Shown: in pieces, positions 1-6,840 of the stretch | How positions within the stretch are numbered: position 1 is the stretch's first letter | Layout of the letters: each line of letters begins with the position of its first letter | Assembly: GCA_002693605.1 (NCBI GenBank) | Contig: NZQO01000092.1 | Coordinates: 1-10,318, forward strand | Direction of reading: 5' to 3' | DNA: 10,318 nucleotides | DNA from: Flavobacteriaceae bacterium | GTDB taxonomy: Bacteria > Bacteroidota > Bacteroidia > Flavobacteriales > Flavobacteriaceae | Position numbers and translations under genes: made by a program | Notes under the pieces: generated by a model | The model's database searches: none | The model's input: only the letters and a program-made list of their open reading frames with translations | Told to the model about the DNA's origin: nothing

Positions 1-591
1 CACATTGGGACCGGTTACGAACATATAACTCGTATCCTGAACCATGAGGGTAAAATCGGTCATTGCGGGCGAATACACCGCCCCGCCAGCGCAAGGGCCC
101 ATGATGGCAGATATCTGTGGCACAACGCCCGAAGCCTGAACATTTCGATAGAAAATATCGGCATATCCTCCCAGCGAGCGAACCCCTTCTTGAATGCGCG
201 CACCTCCTGAGTCGTTAAGTCCAATTACAGGTGCGCCTACCCGCAGGGCATGATCCATGATCTTGCAGATTTTCTCGGCGTGGGTTTCCGACAGCGAACC
301 CCCAAAGACGGTAAAATCCTGTGCAAAAACGTACACCAAACGACCGTGTATGGTACCATAGCCCGTTACCACCCCATCGCCATAGTATGTTTGGTCTTCC
401 ATTCCAAACTCGGTGGTACGATGTGTGACCAGAATGCCCATTTCCTCGAACGAATTCTCGTCCAGGAGATAGTCAATCCGCTCCCTCGCGGTTAATTTCT
501 TTTGCTGGTGCTGTTTATCGATTCGCTTTTGACCTCCGCCTAGCTTGGCTTCAGCCAGTTTTTGCTGTAATTGTTGGTTGGTGTTACTCAT
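1..591 (-). CDS. pccB: Acyl-CoA carboxylase carboxyltransferase subunit, PccB family (partial, C-terminus off the left edge)
   Basis: This is the carboxyltransferase subunit of a biotin-dependent acyl-CoA carboxylase. It moves CO2 from carboxybiotin to an acyl-CoA, probably propionyl-CoA or acetyl-CoA, in the cytoplasm. The ATG is at 589-591, and 197 codons are present without a stop; family members are usually a little over 500 residues, so roughly 40% is seen. Visible motifs are [14 protein letters not shown] (31-44), [12 protein letters not shown] (97-108), [12 protein letters not shown] (126-137) and the oxyanion-hole segment [11 protein letters not shown] (165-175), followed by MFVTGPNV at the edge. 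It is the third gene of a minus-strand operon after the biotin carrier and AccC, 57 bp downstream of AccC. Substrate choice cannot be read from the visible half. Methylmalonyl-CoA decarboxylase alpha is a related alternative, but the adjacent biotin carboxylase argues for a carboxylase. Confidence 0.93.
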   Translation of the reverse strand, partial: MSNTNQQLQQKLAEAKLGGGQKRIDKQHQQKKLTARERIDYLLDENSFEEMGILVTHRTTEFGMEDQTYYGDGVVTGYGTIHGRLVYVFAQDFTVFGGSLSETHAEKICKIMDHALRVGAPVIGLNDSGGARIQEGVRSLGGYADIFYRNVQASGVVPQISAIMGPCAGGAVYSPAMTDFTLMVQDTSYMFVTGPNV

Positions 592-648
592 AACGTATAG
601 TATGCCCTGCCCATTTCTTAAAGTATTAGGGGAAGGGAGCTTGTTTTA

Positions 649-2100
649 TTATTTTTCGTTGGGAAGACGAAGTTTTCCGCCGTCCTGTAGGTATAGCTGC
701 AATGCCAGTTTAGCGGCCAATTCGGCCTCTTCTCGCATTTGTTCCTTAAGTTTTTCTTCGGAATAGTAATTTTTCACAAAGTGGGTGTCGAACTGCCCAC
801 TGCGGAAGGCCTCGTGCTGCATCACGAATTTTCCGAAGGGTAAGGTTGTGCTCACTCCTTCCACCTCGTAATCGGCAATAGCCTCTGTCATTCGCTGAAT
901 GGCCTCGTTTCGGTCTTTGCCATAGGTAATTAGCTTAGACAGCATGGGGTCGTACTGAATGGGCACTTCCATTCCTTCGGTAAAGCCATCGTCCACCCGG
1001 ATATTTTTTCCGTGTGGTGGCCTGTACACCGTGAGCGCGCCCACGCTTGGCATAAAATTATCCAGAGCGTCTTCGGCATATACTCGCAGTTCCATAGCAT
1101 GACCACTAAGGGCTAGGTCGTCTTGGGCAAAGGCCAAGGGCTCTCCCTGTGCCACTCTAAGCTGCTGTTCTACCAGGTCAATGCCCGTAACCCATTCGGT
1201 AACGGGATGTTCCACCTGAAGCCGGGTATTCATCTCGAGAAAATAGAAGTTGAGCTTTTCATCCAACAAGAACTCGACCGTGCCAGCACCCACATAATCG
1301 CAAGCCTTGGCAACCTTAACGGCGGCCTCCCCCATTTGCGCACGAAGCTCAGCTGACAAGATGGATGACGGGGCCTCCTCGACCACCTTTTGATGGCGGC
1401 GCTGGATGCTGCATTCCCGTTCAAATAAGTGCACCACATTTCCGTGGGTATCTGCGAGTACCTGAATTTCGATATGGCGCGGTGAGGCCACGTATTTTTC
1501 TATAAAAACAGATCCGTCTCCAAAGGCAGACTCGGCCTCGCCGATGGCGCGGTTCATCTGTTCGGCCAGTTCCGATTCTTTTTCGACCACGCGCATTCCC
1601 TTTCCGCCGCCGCCGGCAGAAGCCTTGATCAATATTGGAAATCCAATTTCCTTGGCTGTGGCGATTGCCTTTTCAACATCGGTAACGGCCTCGTCAATAC
1701 CGGGGACCATAGGTATATCGTAGCCCTTAACAGCTTCCTTGGCGGCCAATTTACTCCCCATAATGCGAATGGCATGTGGCTTTGGACCAACAAATACAAG
1801 TCCGGCCTTGGTAACGGCTTCAGCAAAAGTAGCATTTTCGCTCAAAAAGCCGTAGCCGGGGTGGATTGCATCTACGTCGTGTTCCTTCGCCAACTGTATA
1901 ATATGATCGCCGCGCAGGTACGATTCGGAGGAGGGTGGCGGCCCTACGCAAATGGCTTCCTCGGCAAAGGCCACATGGGGCGCATTACGGTCTGCCTCTG
2001 AATAGATTGCCACGGTCTTGATGCCCATATCACGTGCGGTTTTCATAACTCGCAATGCAATTTCACCGCGGTTGGCGACCAGGAGTTTTCTTATCTTCAT
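649..2100 (-). CDS. accC: Biotin carboxylase subunit of acyl-CoA carboxylase
   Basis: A biotin carboxylase (ATP-grasp fold) that uses ATP and bicarbonate to carboxylate the biotin on the carrier protein encoded just upstream. At 483 residues it is slightly longer than the E. coli enzyme (about 450). The extra length is a charged, helix-prone C-terminal tail (about 447-483). The N-terminal biotin-carboxylase domain begins KIRKLLVANRGEIALRV. The ATP-grasp glycine loop is GGGGKGMRV (163-171) and the bicarbonate/biotin site is RRHQKVVEEAP (234-244). Metal- and ATP-site residues E276, E289 and N291 lie in GTVEFL and LEMNTRLQVEHPVTE; R293 and E297 are also present. The C-terminal domain carries GHAMELRVYAED with R339. 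All expected catalytic residues are present, so it should be active. The start ATG directly follows the TAA of the carrier gene (2101-2103), which suggests translational coupling. No internal anomaly was seen. Confidence 0.96.
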   Translation of the reverse strand: MKIRKLLVANRGEIALRVMKTARDMGIKTVAIYSEADRNAPHVAFAEEAICVGPPPSSESYLRGDHIIQLAKEHDVDAIHPGYGFLSENATFAEAVTKAGLVFVGPKPHAIRIMGSKLAAKEAVKGYDIPMVPGIDEAVTDVEKAIATAKEIGFPILIKASAGGGGKGMRVVEKESELAEQMNRAIGEAESAFGDGSVFIEKYVASPRHIEIQVLADTHGNVVHLFERECSIQRRHQKVVEEAPSSILSAELRAQMGEAAVKVAKACDYVGAGTVEFLLDEKLNFYFLEMNTRLQVEHPVTEWVTGIDLVEQQLRVAQGEPLAFAQDDLALSGHAMELRVYAEDALDNFMPSVGALTVYRPPHGKNIRVDDGFTEGMEVPIQYDPMLSKLITYGKDRNEAIQRMTEAIADYEVEGVSTTLPFGKFVMQHEAFRSGQFDTHFVKNYYSEEKLKEQMREEAELAAKLALQLYLQDGGKLRLPNEK

Positions 2101-2589
2101 TTAGTCTTCAAATTCAATTAACAATGCATTTTTATCTACTGTCTCCCCTTCGGCTATATGTACGGCCTTGATGACCCCGTTGCGAGGCGCACTGAGCGCG
2201 TTTTCCATTTTCATAGCCTCGAGCACACAGAGGGAATCGCCTTCTGAAACGGTATCGCCCGCCGAGACATTCACCTCGAGGATGAGCCCTGGCATTGGGG
2301 CGTGAATTTCATTGGCGACCGAGCTGCTCCCCAGGGAAAGTCCCATTTCGGAAATAAGTGCGTCCAGTTCGTTTTCAAGCCTGACGGTATATTGGTTCCC
2401 GCCTATTTTCAGGACATAGGTCCTAGCGAGAAAGTCTCTTGAAATTATCTCGGCAGTTACCGATTTTCCACGATGTAAGACGTGCTTTTCAGTACAGGAT
2501 TTCGAGACGGTATCGAGCTCGCCTATAGTACCAGTGTCTAGATCGAATTCGAACGTACCGTTAACAATCGCTTTGTATGCTTCTTCCAT
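2101..2589 (-). CDS. Biotin carboxyl carrier protein subunit of acyl-CoA carboxylase
   Basis: This cytoplasmic carrier (162 residues) shuttles carboxybiotin between AccC and the carboxyltransferase. The C-terminal biotinyl-lipoyl domain starts near residue 93 (NEIHAPMPGLILEV) and carries the biotinylation motif EAMKMEN, with the modified lysine at K127. The hairpin IAEGETVDKNALLIEFED ends the protein. The N-terminal half (MEEAYKAIVNGTFEFDL onward) is the preceding domain often seen in Bacteroidota carriers of this type. The open frame extends upstream to an ATG at 2641-2643. I chose the ATG at 2587-2589 because the extra 18 residues look unlike the family, and because the sequence just upstream of 2589 is A/T-rich, as is usual for starts in this phylum. 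No Shine-Dalgarno is visible. It is first in the operon, so its promoter should lie in 2590-2829. Confidence 0.92.
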   Translation of the reverse strand: MEEAYKAIVNGTFEFDLDTGTIGELDTVSKSCTEKHVLHRGKSVTAEIISRDFLARTYVLKIGGNQYTVRLENELDALISEMGLSLGSSSVANEIHAPMPGLILEVNVSAGDTVSEGDSLCVLEAMKMENALSAPRNGVIKAVHIAEGETVDKNALLIEFED

Positions 2590-2829
2590 AAAAAACAAAT
2601 TTCTATAAAGATACAGATTTGGAGGCAGGTTACAAATGGCCATTTCGAGCTTTGGAAATAACAGAGGGAAACTAGTTACGTAATTTGGGCTTTAAGTGAC
2701 ATACTGAGAAATAGTTATACCCGTTTTACCGTTTTATACTGAAATTCTTACTTTTGAAATAGGCCTTGCTGAATTTAAACTGAAGCACAGCGTACCAAAA
2801 CATACTAACTAATAAGTAAAATTCTCTAT
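2590..2829. other. Divergent intergenic region between the carboxylase operon and the cytochrome operon
   Basis: This 240-bp stretch is flanked by divergently read genes and has no supportable gene of its own. It should hold the promoters of both operons. A plus-strand candidate promoter is listed separately. On the minus strand I found no full match to TAnnTTTG. An 8-bp perfect palindrome TTACGTAA lies at 2676-2683, and a tandem 8-bp repeat CCGTTTTA lies at 2721-2736. Either could be a regulator site, but both are short enough to occur by chance. No terminator-like hairpin was seen, as expected for divergent genes. Confidence 0.7.
2721..2756 (+). promoter_or_regulatory. Candidate Bacteroidota-type promoter of the cytochrome operon
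   Basis: TACTTTTG at 2749-2756 is an exact match to the Bacteroidota -7 element TAnnTTTG. About 20 bp upstream, GTTTTA (2723-2728) is only a weak counterpart to the TTG-containing -33 element. Transcription would begin near 2763 and leave a leader of roughly 65 nt before the proposed TTG start of the cytochrome b gene. The same upstream segment contains two head-to-tail copies of CCGTTTTA (2721-2728 and 2729-2736), which overlap the -33 position and could be an activator or repressor site. Placement is by pattern only. Confidence 0.45.
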
Positions 2830-3657
2830 TTGAACCCCATCCTCCACAAGCTTTACATAGGCAGCATGGCAACTATTGTAGTAGTTGCCATTGGCTATCT
2901 TTCCTATACCGGTTATTCGTATTATGTTACCCCGCTGGAAGAGCGTTTTTACCACCCTCGGCACGATTGGTTTAAGCCCAGTGGCGCCTATGGCCACGGC
3001 TTGGGCATTGTGGGCACGTTTCTAATTCTATTTGGCGTTTCCATATATATTGCCAGAAAACGCTATGGGTTTATGGAAAAGCAACTGCGATTAAAATACC
3101 TATTGGAATTCCATATTTTTCTCTGCTCCCTGGGTCCCGTGCTGGTGCTGTTCCATACGGCATTTAAATTTGGTGGCATTGTCTCTATAGCATTTTGGAG
3201 CATGGTGGCAGTTGTGCTCAGTGGGGTCATCGGCAGGGTTATTTACATACAAATTCCACGTACCATTGAAGGACGCGCGCTGAGCCTTCAAGAGGTTCAG
3301 AATATGCGCACCAACCTCGCCCAGGTCCTGCAAGATAAATACAAGCTAGAGCCCTCGACGATCAAACTTTTCGTATCTTTTACTACGGAAACCGCTTCCG
3401 CCGAGCATAAACCTTCGTTAGGCAAACTAAAGACGGTCCTCGCCTCGCACCAAATACACAAGAATGACAAAGGGGAAATCCTGCAGTTGGTTCGAAGGGA
3501 ACGTTCGTTGGGCAAGCGTATTGCTCGTCTGGAAACCATGAAGCGGCTGTTTCGGTATTGGCACGTAGCGCACCTGCCATTTGCGCTAATAATGCTTGTT
3601 ATCGTGGTAATTCATATTGCAGTAACACTCGCCTTCGGCTATAAATGGATTTTTTGA
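2830..3657 (+). CDS. Integral-membrane diheme cytochrome b-type subunit
   Basis: This is a 275-residue inner-membrane protein that probably carries electrons between a quinone pool or the adjacent Fe-S/flavin protein and the periplasmic cytochromes. Hydrophobic segments lie at about 9-33, 56-75, 91-112, 115-141 and 246-270, so five membrane spans are likely. Two His pairs spaced 14 residues apart, H95/H109 in span 3 and H248/H262 in span 5, match the spacing used for two stacked b-hemes across a membrane. Further histidines (H42, H45, H56) sit near spans 1-2. A charged loop of about 100 residues (145-243) separates spans 4 and 5. No ATG lies upstream in frame before a stop at 2806-2808. The TTG at 2830, in A/T-rich context, gives the full first span; ATG at 2866 is the alternative. 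The gene ends overlapping the next one. I do not recognise a named family, and the overall shape recalls NarI-like or b561-like cytochromes only loosely. Confidence 0.75.
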   Translation: MNPILHKLYIGSMATIVVVAIGYLSYTGYSYYVTPLEERFYHPRHDWFKPSGAYGHGLGIVGTFLILFGVSIYIARKRYGFMEKQLRLKYLLEFHIFLCSLGPVLVLFHTAFKFGGIVSIAFWSMVAVVLSGVIGRVIYIQIPRTIEGRALSLQEVQNMRTNLAQVLQDKYKLEPSTIKLFVSFTTETASAEHKPSLGKLKTVLASHQIHKNDKGEILQLVRRERSLGKRIARLETMKRLFRYWHVAHLPFALIMLVIVVIHIAVTLAFGYKWIF

Positions 3658-4994
3658 TGAACGTACTCACCGAACAGCTAATCACCTATTCCGTAGTATT
3701 TCTACTCTGTGCGGCAATTGTGTATTTCTACCTTCGGAAAAAATCCACTACCTCCCTGAAAACCTTGGAGAAGGTGGCGATTGCGAAGGAAGAAGGGCTA
3801 CACGAGCCAGTATCACTTCATCCGTATATCGACCTGAACGTATGCATTGGAAGCGCCGCCTGTGTCACCGCCTGCCCAGAAAAGGACATCTTGGGCATTG
3901 TAGACGGCAAGGCTACGGTGATAAACGCATCTAACTGCGTAGGCCACGGGGCATGCTTTCACAGCTGTCCCGTAGAGGCCATTTCGCTGCGCATTGGCAC
4001 CGAGGCTCGCGGGGTAGAATTACCCCACGTTAAGGAAACGTACGAGACAAACATTAGGGGGATCTATATTGCAGGCGAACTTGGCGGGATGGGACTCATA
4101 AAAAACAGTGTTGAACAAGGCAGGCAGGCCATAGAAAATTTGGCGAAGAATAAGAAACCATCAAAAGAAAACGTGTACGACGTGATCGTGGTAGGGGCCG
4201 GACCCGCCGGTATTTCAGCCACTTTGGCCGCAAAAAAGCACGAACTTTCGTGCCTTACCCTTGAACAGGAATCGTTGGGCGGGACGGTCTTCACTTTTCC
4301 AAGATCGAAGGTGGTAATGACCTCGCCTATGGACATACCGCTCTACGGAAAGGTAAAACTGCACGATACCTCAAAAGATGAGCTGCTATCTCTTTGGGAG
4401 AAGGTTATTTCTGAACACGATCTTTCAATTGTTGAAAATATGAAGGTCGAGCACATAATTCCGCAGGAGGATGGAACGTTTAAAATTGTAACGGCAACCG
4501 AAGAAATTTACTTTTGCAACCAGGTGGTGCTCTCGATTGGCAGGCGTGGCAGTCCGCGGAAACTGAACATACCGGGCGAGGACTCGCAAAAAGTAGCCTA
4601 TAGGCTGTTAGAGCCCGAACGTATAGAACACGAGAAAATAATCGTTGTGGGCGGAGGGGATTCTGCCATTGAATCTGCTCTGTTGCTGAAAGGCGCAAAC
4701 CAAGTGACACTTTCCTATCGCAGCGACAAATTTTCGCGCTTGAAGCCAAAAAACAGGGAAGCCATCAATAACGCGATAGCTACTGGCGAGATTACCGTTC
4801 TGTTCAATTCGAACCTCGTGGCCATTAATCAAGGGCACGTGCTCGTAAAGGTAGATGGTGAGGATGAAACAAGACAAGTTGAAAATGACTTGGTTTATAT
4901 CTTCGCAGGCGGGGTAATGCCCACCAAGTTTTTAGAGCGGGTGGGAATAGAAATTACCAAACGATTTGGTCATATCGTTAAAAAACACAACTAA
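3645..4994 (+). CDS. Membrane-anchored ferredoxin-like / FAD-NAD(P) oxidoreductase
   Basis: This 449-residue protein probably exchanges electrons between NAD(P)H and the membrane cytochrome b. An N-terminal anchor (about 11-30) is followed by RKK, which places the rest in the cytoplasm by the positive-inside rule. A ferredoxin-like domain (62-115) has two motifs, C67-x2-S70-x2-C73-x3-C77-P and C98-x2-H101-x2-C104-x3-C108-P. The second Cys of each is replaced, by Ser and by His. A segment 131-165 (TNIRGIYIAGELGGMGL within it) resembles the C-terminal FAD motif of thioredoxin-reductase-like enzymes, yet it precedes the FAD Rossmann motif GAGPAG (184-189). The NAD(P) motif VVGGGDSAIESA follows at 334-345, with YRS (358-360) where NADPH enzymes often have HRR. 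The FAGG motif is at 420-423. No redox CxxC is present. Coding starts either at ATG 3645 (13-nt overlap with the cytochrome b gene) or at ATG 3657 (TGATG, 1-nt overlap, typical of coupling). Residue numbers count from 3645. Confidence 0.85.
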   Translation: MDFLMNVLTEQLITYSVVFLLCAAIVYFYLRKKSTTSLKTLEKVAIAKEEGLHEPVSLHPYIDLNVCIGSAACVTACPEKDILGIVDGKATVINASNCVGHGACFHSCPVEAISLRIGTEARGVELPHVKETYETNIRGIYIAGELGGMGLIKNSVEQGRQAIENLAKNKKPSKENVYDVIVVGAGPAGISATLAAKKHELSCLTLEQESLGGTVFTFPRSKVVMTSPMDIPLYGKVKLHDTSKDELLSLWEKVISEHDLSIVENMKVEHIIPQEDGTFKIVTATEEIYFCNQVVLSIGRRGSPRKLNIPGEDSQKVAYRLLEPERIEHEKIIVVGGGDSAIESALLLKGANQVTLSYRSDKFSRLKPKNREAINNAIATGEITVLFNSNLVAINQGHVLVKVDGEDETRQVENDLVYIFAGGVMPTKFLERVGIEITKRFGHIVKKHN

Positions 4995-4998
4995 TAAC

Positions 4999-6840
4999 AT
5001 GTTTCGTACTTCGGCATTTCATGCATTTTTCCTGCTCTTTTGGGGTGCGATTGGCCTTGCCCAAATTTCACCCGGCGACCTCACCAATGCCCACGCCAAA
5101 CTTGAGGGAATGAGCAACTGTACCCAATGCCACGTGCTAGGCGAAAAAGTTTCGAACACGAAATGCCTAGAATGCCACACCGAAATACAATCACTGTTGC
5201 GCCAAGATGATGGCCTTCACGCCAATCCCAAGGTACGTAGGCAAGATTGCTTTGAGTGCCATAGTGAGCACCACGGTCGCAATTTCGATATGGTTCGATT
5301 CAACGAAAAATCGTTTGACCATGATCTAGCCGGTTATTCACTAGAAGGAAAACACGCAACGGTAGACTGCCGTGAGTGCCACCAGCCAGAGAATATTCAG
5401 AATAGTGATTTGCGAAGAAGAAAGGGAACTTACTTGGGTCTCGATCAAAAATGCCTGTCCTGCCACAACGACTACCATCAAGAATCGCTTAGTAACGACT
5501 GTCTGGCCTGCCACACTATGCAAGGTTTTGACGAAGCTCCTCGCTTTGACCACAACGAGGCGCAATTTCCACTTCGGGGAAAGCACGCGCAGGTCGATTG
5601 CAAGGAATGCCACGAAGTGACCACTAGAAATGGTCAGCCCTTTCAAAAGTTCGAAGATATTGCTTTTGCAGATTGCGTAGCCTGCCATCAGGATCCGCAT
5701 CAGGGCCAGTTACCCGGTACCTGTACACAATGCCATAACGAATCATCCTTTGCTACCTTCACGGGTAACCGAAATTTCAACCACAACCAAACCGGCTTTA
5801 AATTGAAAGGCAGCCACAATACAGTTAATTGTTTCACCTGCCATAGTGAAAATAACCCACCGTCCCAGCTCTTCCAGGAGAAAACGAACATAGCTGAAAC
5901 CAATTGCGCGAGCTGCCACAGCGACCCGCACGACAATAAATTTGGCCAGGACTGTGCCAAGTGCCATAACGAGGAAAGTTTCCTGGCATTAAATAACATG
6001 GATTTCTTCGACCATTCCATTACAGCCTATCCGCTGGAGGGAATGCACAAAGCAGTGGATTGCCGGGAATGCCATACCGAACGTTTCTCGACCCCAATCG
6101 ATTTTTCGGAATGCAAGAATTGCCACCAAGATTACCATAATGGAGAATTTATGGATAACGGCGTGTCACCCGATTGCGCCACCTGCCATTCCGTGGAAAG
6201 GGGATTCGAGTTCACGCTCTTTACGGTGAGCGACCACCAACAAACTTCCTTCCCACTAGAAGGCGCACACGTGGCGACGCCTTGTTTTGCCTGTCACGTG
6301 AGCGAGGAAAGCCCCAGTGAACGTTGGTCGTTTGTCAATATGGGCGACGCTTGCGTTGATTGCCATATTGATATTCATGAAGGTTCTATAAGTGCGCGCT
6401 TTTATCCGGAAAACGATTGCACGGCCTGCCACGTCAATGAGGCGTGGAATGCTGTTACCTTCGACCATTCTACTACCGATTGGCCCCTTTCGGGAAAGCA
6501 TAAAAATGTTTCCTGTCGCGAGTGCCATTTTGAAATGGTCGAACCAAAAACCATTATTTCCCAAAATTTTAGTAATTTAAACACAGATTGCGCATCCTGC
6601 CACGAAAATGTGCACGAAGATGCGTTCGCCATTAACGGTGTGACCGATTGCAACAGGTGCCATGTTACCAGTAGTTGGCTGCCCGAGAAATTTGACCATA
6701 GCAAGACCCGTTTCCCACTATCTGGAAGACATGCGGCAATAGACTGCCGTGAATGCCACGAAACAACCAACAACCAAAACCAAGTAGAAGTGGTTTACAA
6801 ACTCAATACCCTGGAATGCGCAGACTGTCATTTACAATAG
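4999..6840 (+). CDS. Exported 23-heme c-type cytochrome with triheme repeats
   Basis: This 613-residue exported electron-transfer protein has 23 CxxCH motifs, from CTQCH (41-45) to CADCH (607-611), or about one heme per 26 residues. MFRTSAFHAFFLLFWGAIGLAQ is a Sec signal peptide, so it acts in the periplasm or beyond. I chose ATG 4999 over ATG 4966 because it begins this signal peptide 4 nt after the previous stop. After a three-heme lead section, a 77-residue module recurs from residues 106, 183, 260, 337, 411, 488 and 565. Its plan is FDHxxTxFPLxGxHxxVDCxECH, then CxxCHxDxH, then CxxCH. Each full module has three extra conserved His (FDH, GxH, DxH), enough to give every heme a second axial His, so it is probably a wire and not an enzyme. 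The last module has only two hemes before the stop. It belongs broadly with cytochrome c3/c7-like multihemes. Confidence 0.93.
   Translation: MFRTSAFHAFFLLFWGAIGLAQISPGDLTNAHAKLEGMSNCTQCHVLGEKVSNTKCLECHTEIQSLLRQDDGLHANPKVRRQDCFECHSEHHGRNFDMVRFNEKSFDHDLAGYSLEGKHATVDCRECHQPENIQNSDLRRRKGTYLGLDQKCLSCHNDYHQESLSNDCLACHTMQGFDEAPRFDHNEAQFPLRGKHAQVDCKECHEVTTRNGQPFQKFEDIAFADCVACHQDPHQGQLPGTCTQCHNESSFATFTGNRNFNHNQTGFKLKGSHNTVNCFTCHSENNPPSQLFQEKTNIAETNCASCHSDPHDNKFGQDCAKCHNEESFLALNNMDFFDHSITAYPLEGMHKAVDCRECHTERFSTPIDFSECKNCHQDYHNGEFMDNGVSPDCATCHSVERGFEFTLFTVSDHQQTSFPLEGAHVATPCFACHVSEESPSERWSFVNMGDACVDCHIDIHEGSISARFYPENDCTACHVNEAWNAVTFDHSTTDWPLSGKHKNVSCRECHFEMVEPKTIISQNFSNLNTDCASCHENVHEDAFAINGVTDCNRCHVTSSWLPEKFDHSKTRFPLSGRHAAIDCRECHETTNNQNQVEVVYKLNTLECADCHLQ
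5314..6840 (+). repeat. Seven tandem ~231-bp coding repeats (77-residue triheme modules)
   Basis: Module starts, taken at the FDH/FNH/SDH codons, fall at 5314, 5545, 5776, 6007, 6229, 6460 and 6691. The spacings are 231, 231, 231, 222, 231 and 231 bp. The seventh copy stops after 150 bp with two of three hemes. Conservation is mainly at the protein level (aromatic-DH, PLxGxH, CxxCH and DxH positions), while synonymous sites vary. This indicates old duplications held by selection. Confidence 0.9.

Noticed and set aside
592..648. G/C-run stretch between accC and the carboxyltransferase gene as a terminator
   Set aside because: No stem with a following T-run on the minus strand could be drawn. 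The three genes form a known functional set and are probably co-transcribed.
1..2589. Functional link between the acyl-CoA carboxylase operon and the electron conduit
   Set aside because: The operons are divergent, and the carboxylase is a common housekeeping set in Bacteroidota. Nothing in the sequence ties it to the cytochromes beyond adjacency.
4966..4998. Start of the first cytochrome at ATG 4966, overlapping the oxidoreductase gene
   Set aside because: The extra 11 residues are polar and precede the signal peptide. ATG 4999 lies 4 nt after the upstream stop and starts the signal peptide properly.
6753..6815. Extension of the second cytochrome to the upstream ATG at 6753
   Set aside because: It would place 21 mostly polar residues before a clean signal peptide and lengthen the overlap with the upstream gene from 25 to 88 nt. 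ATG 6816 begins the signal peptide directly.
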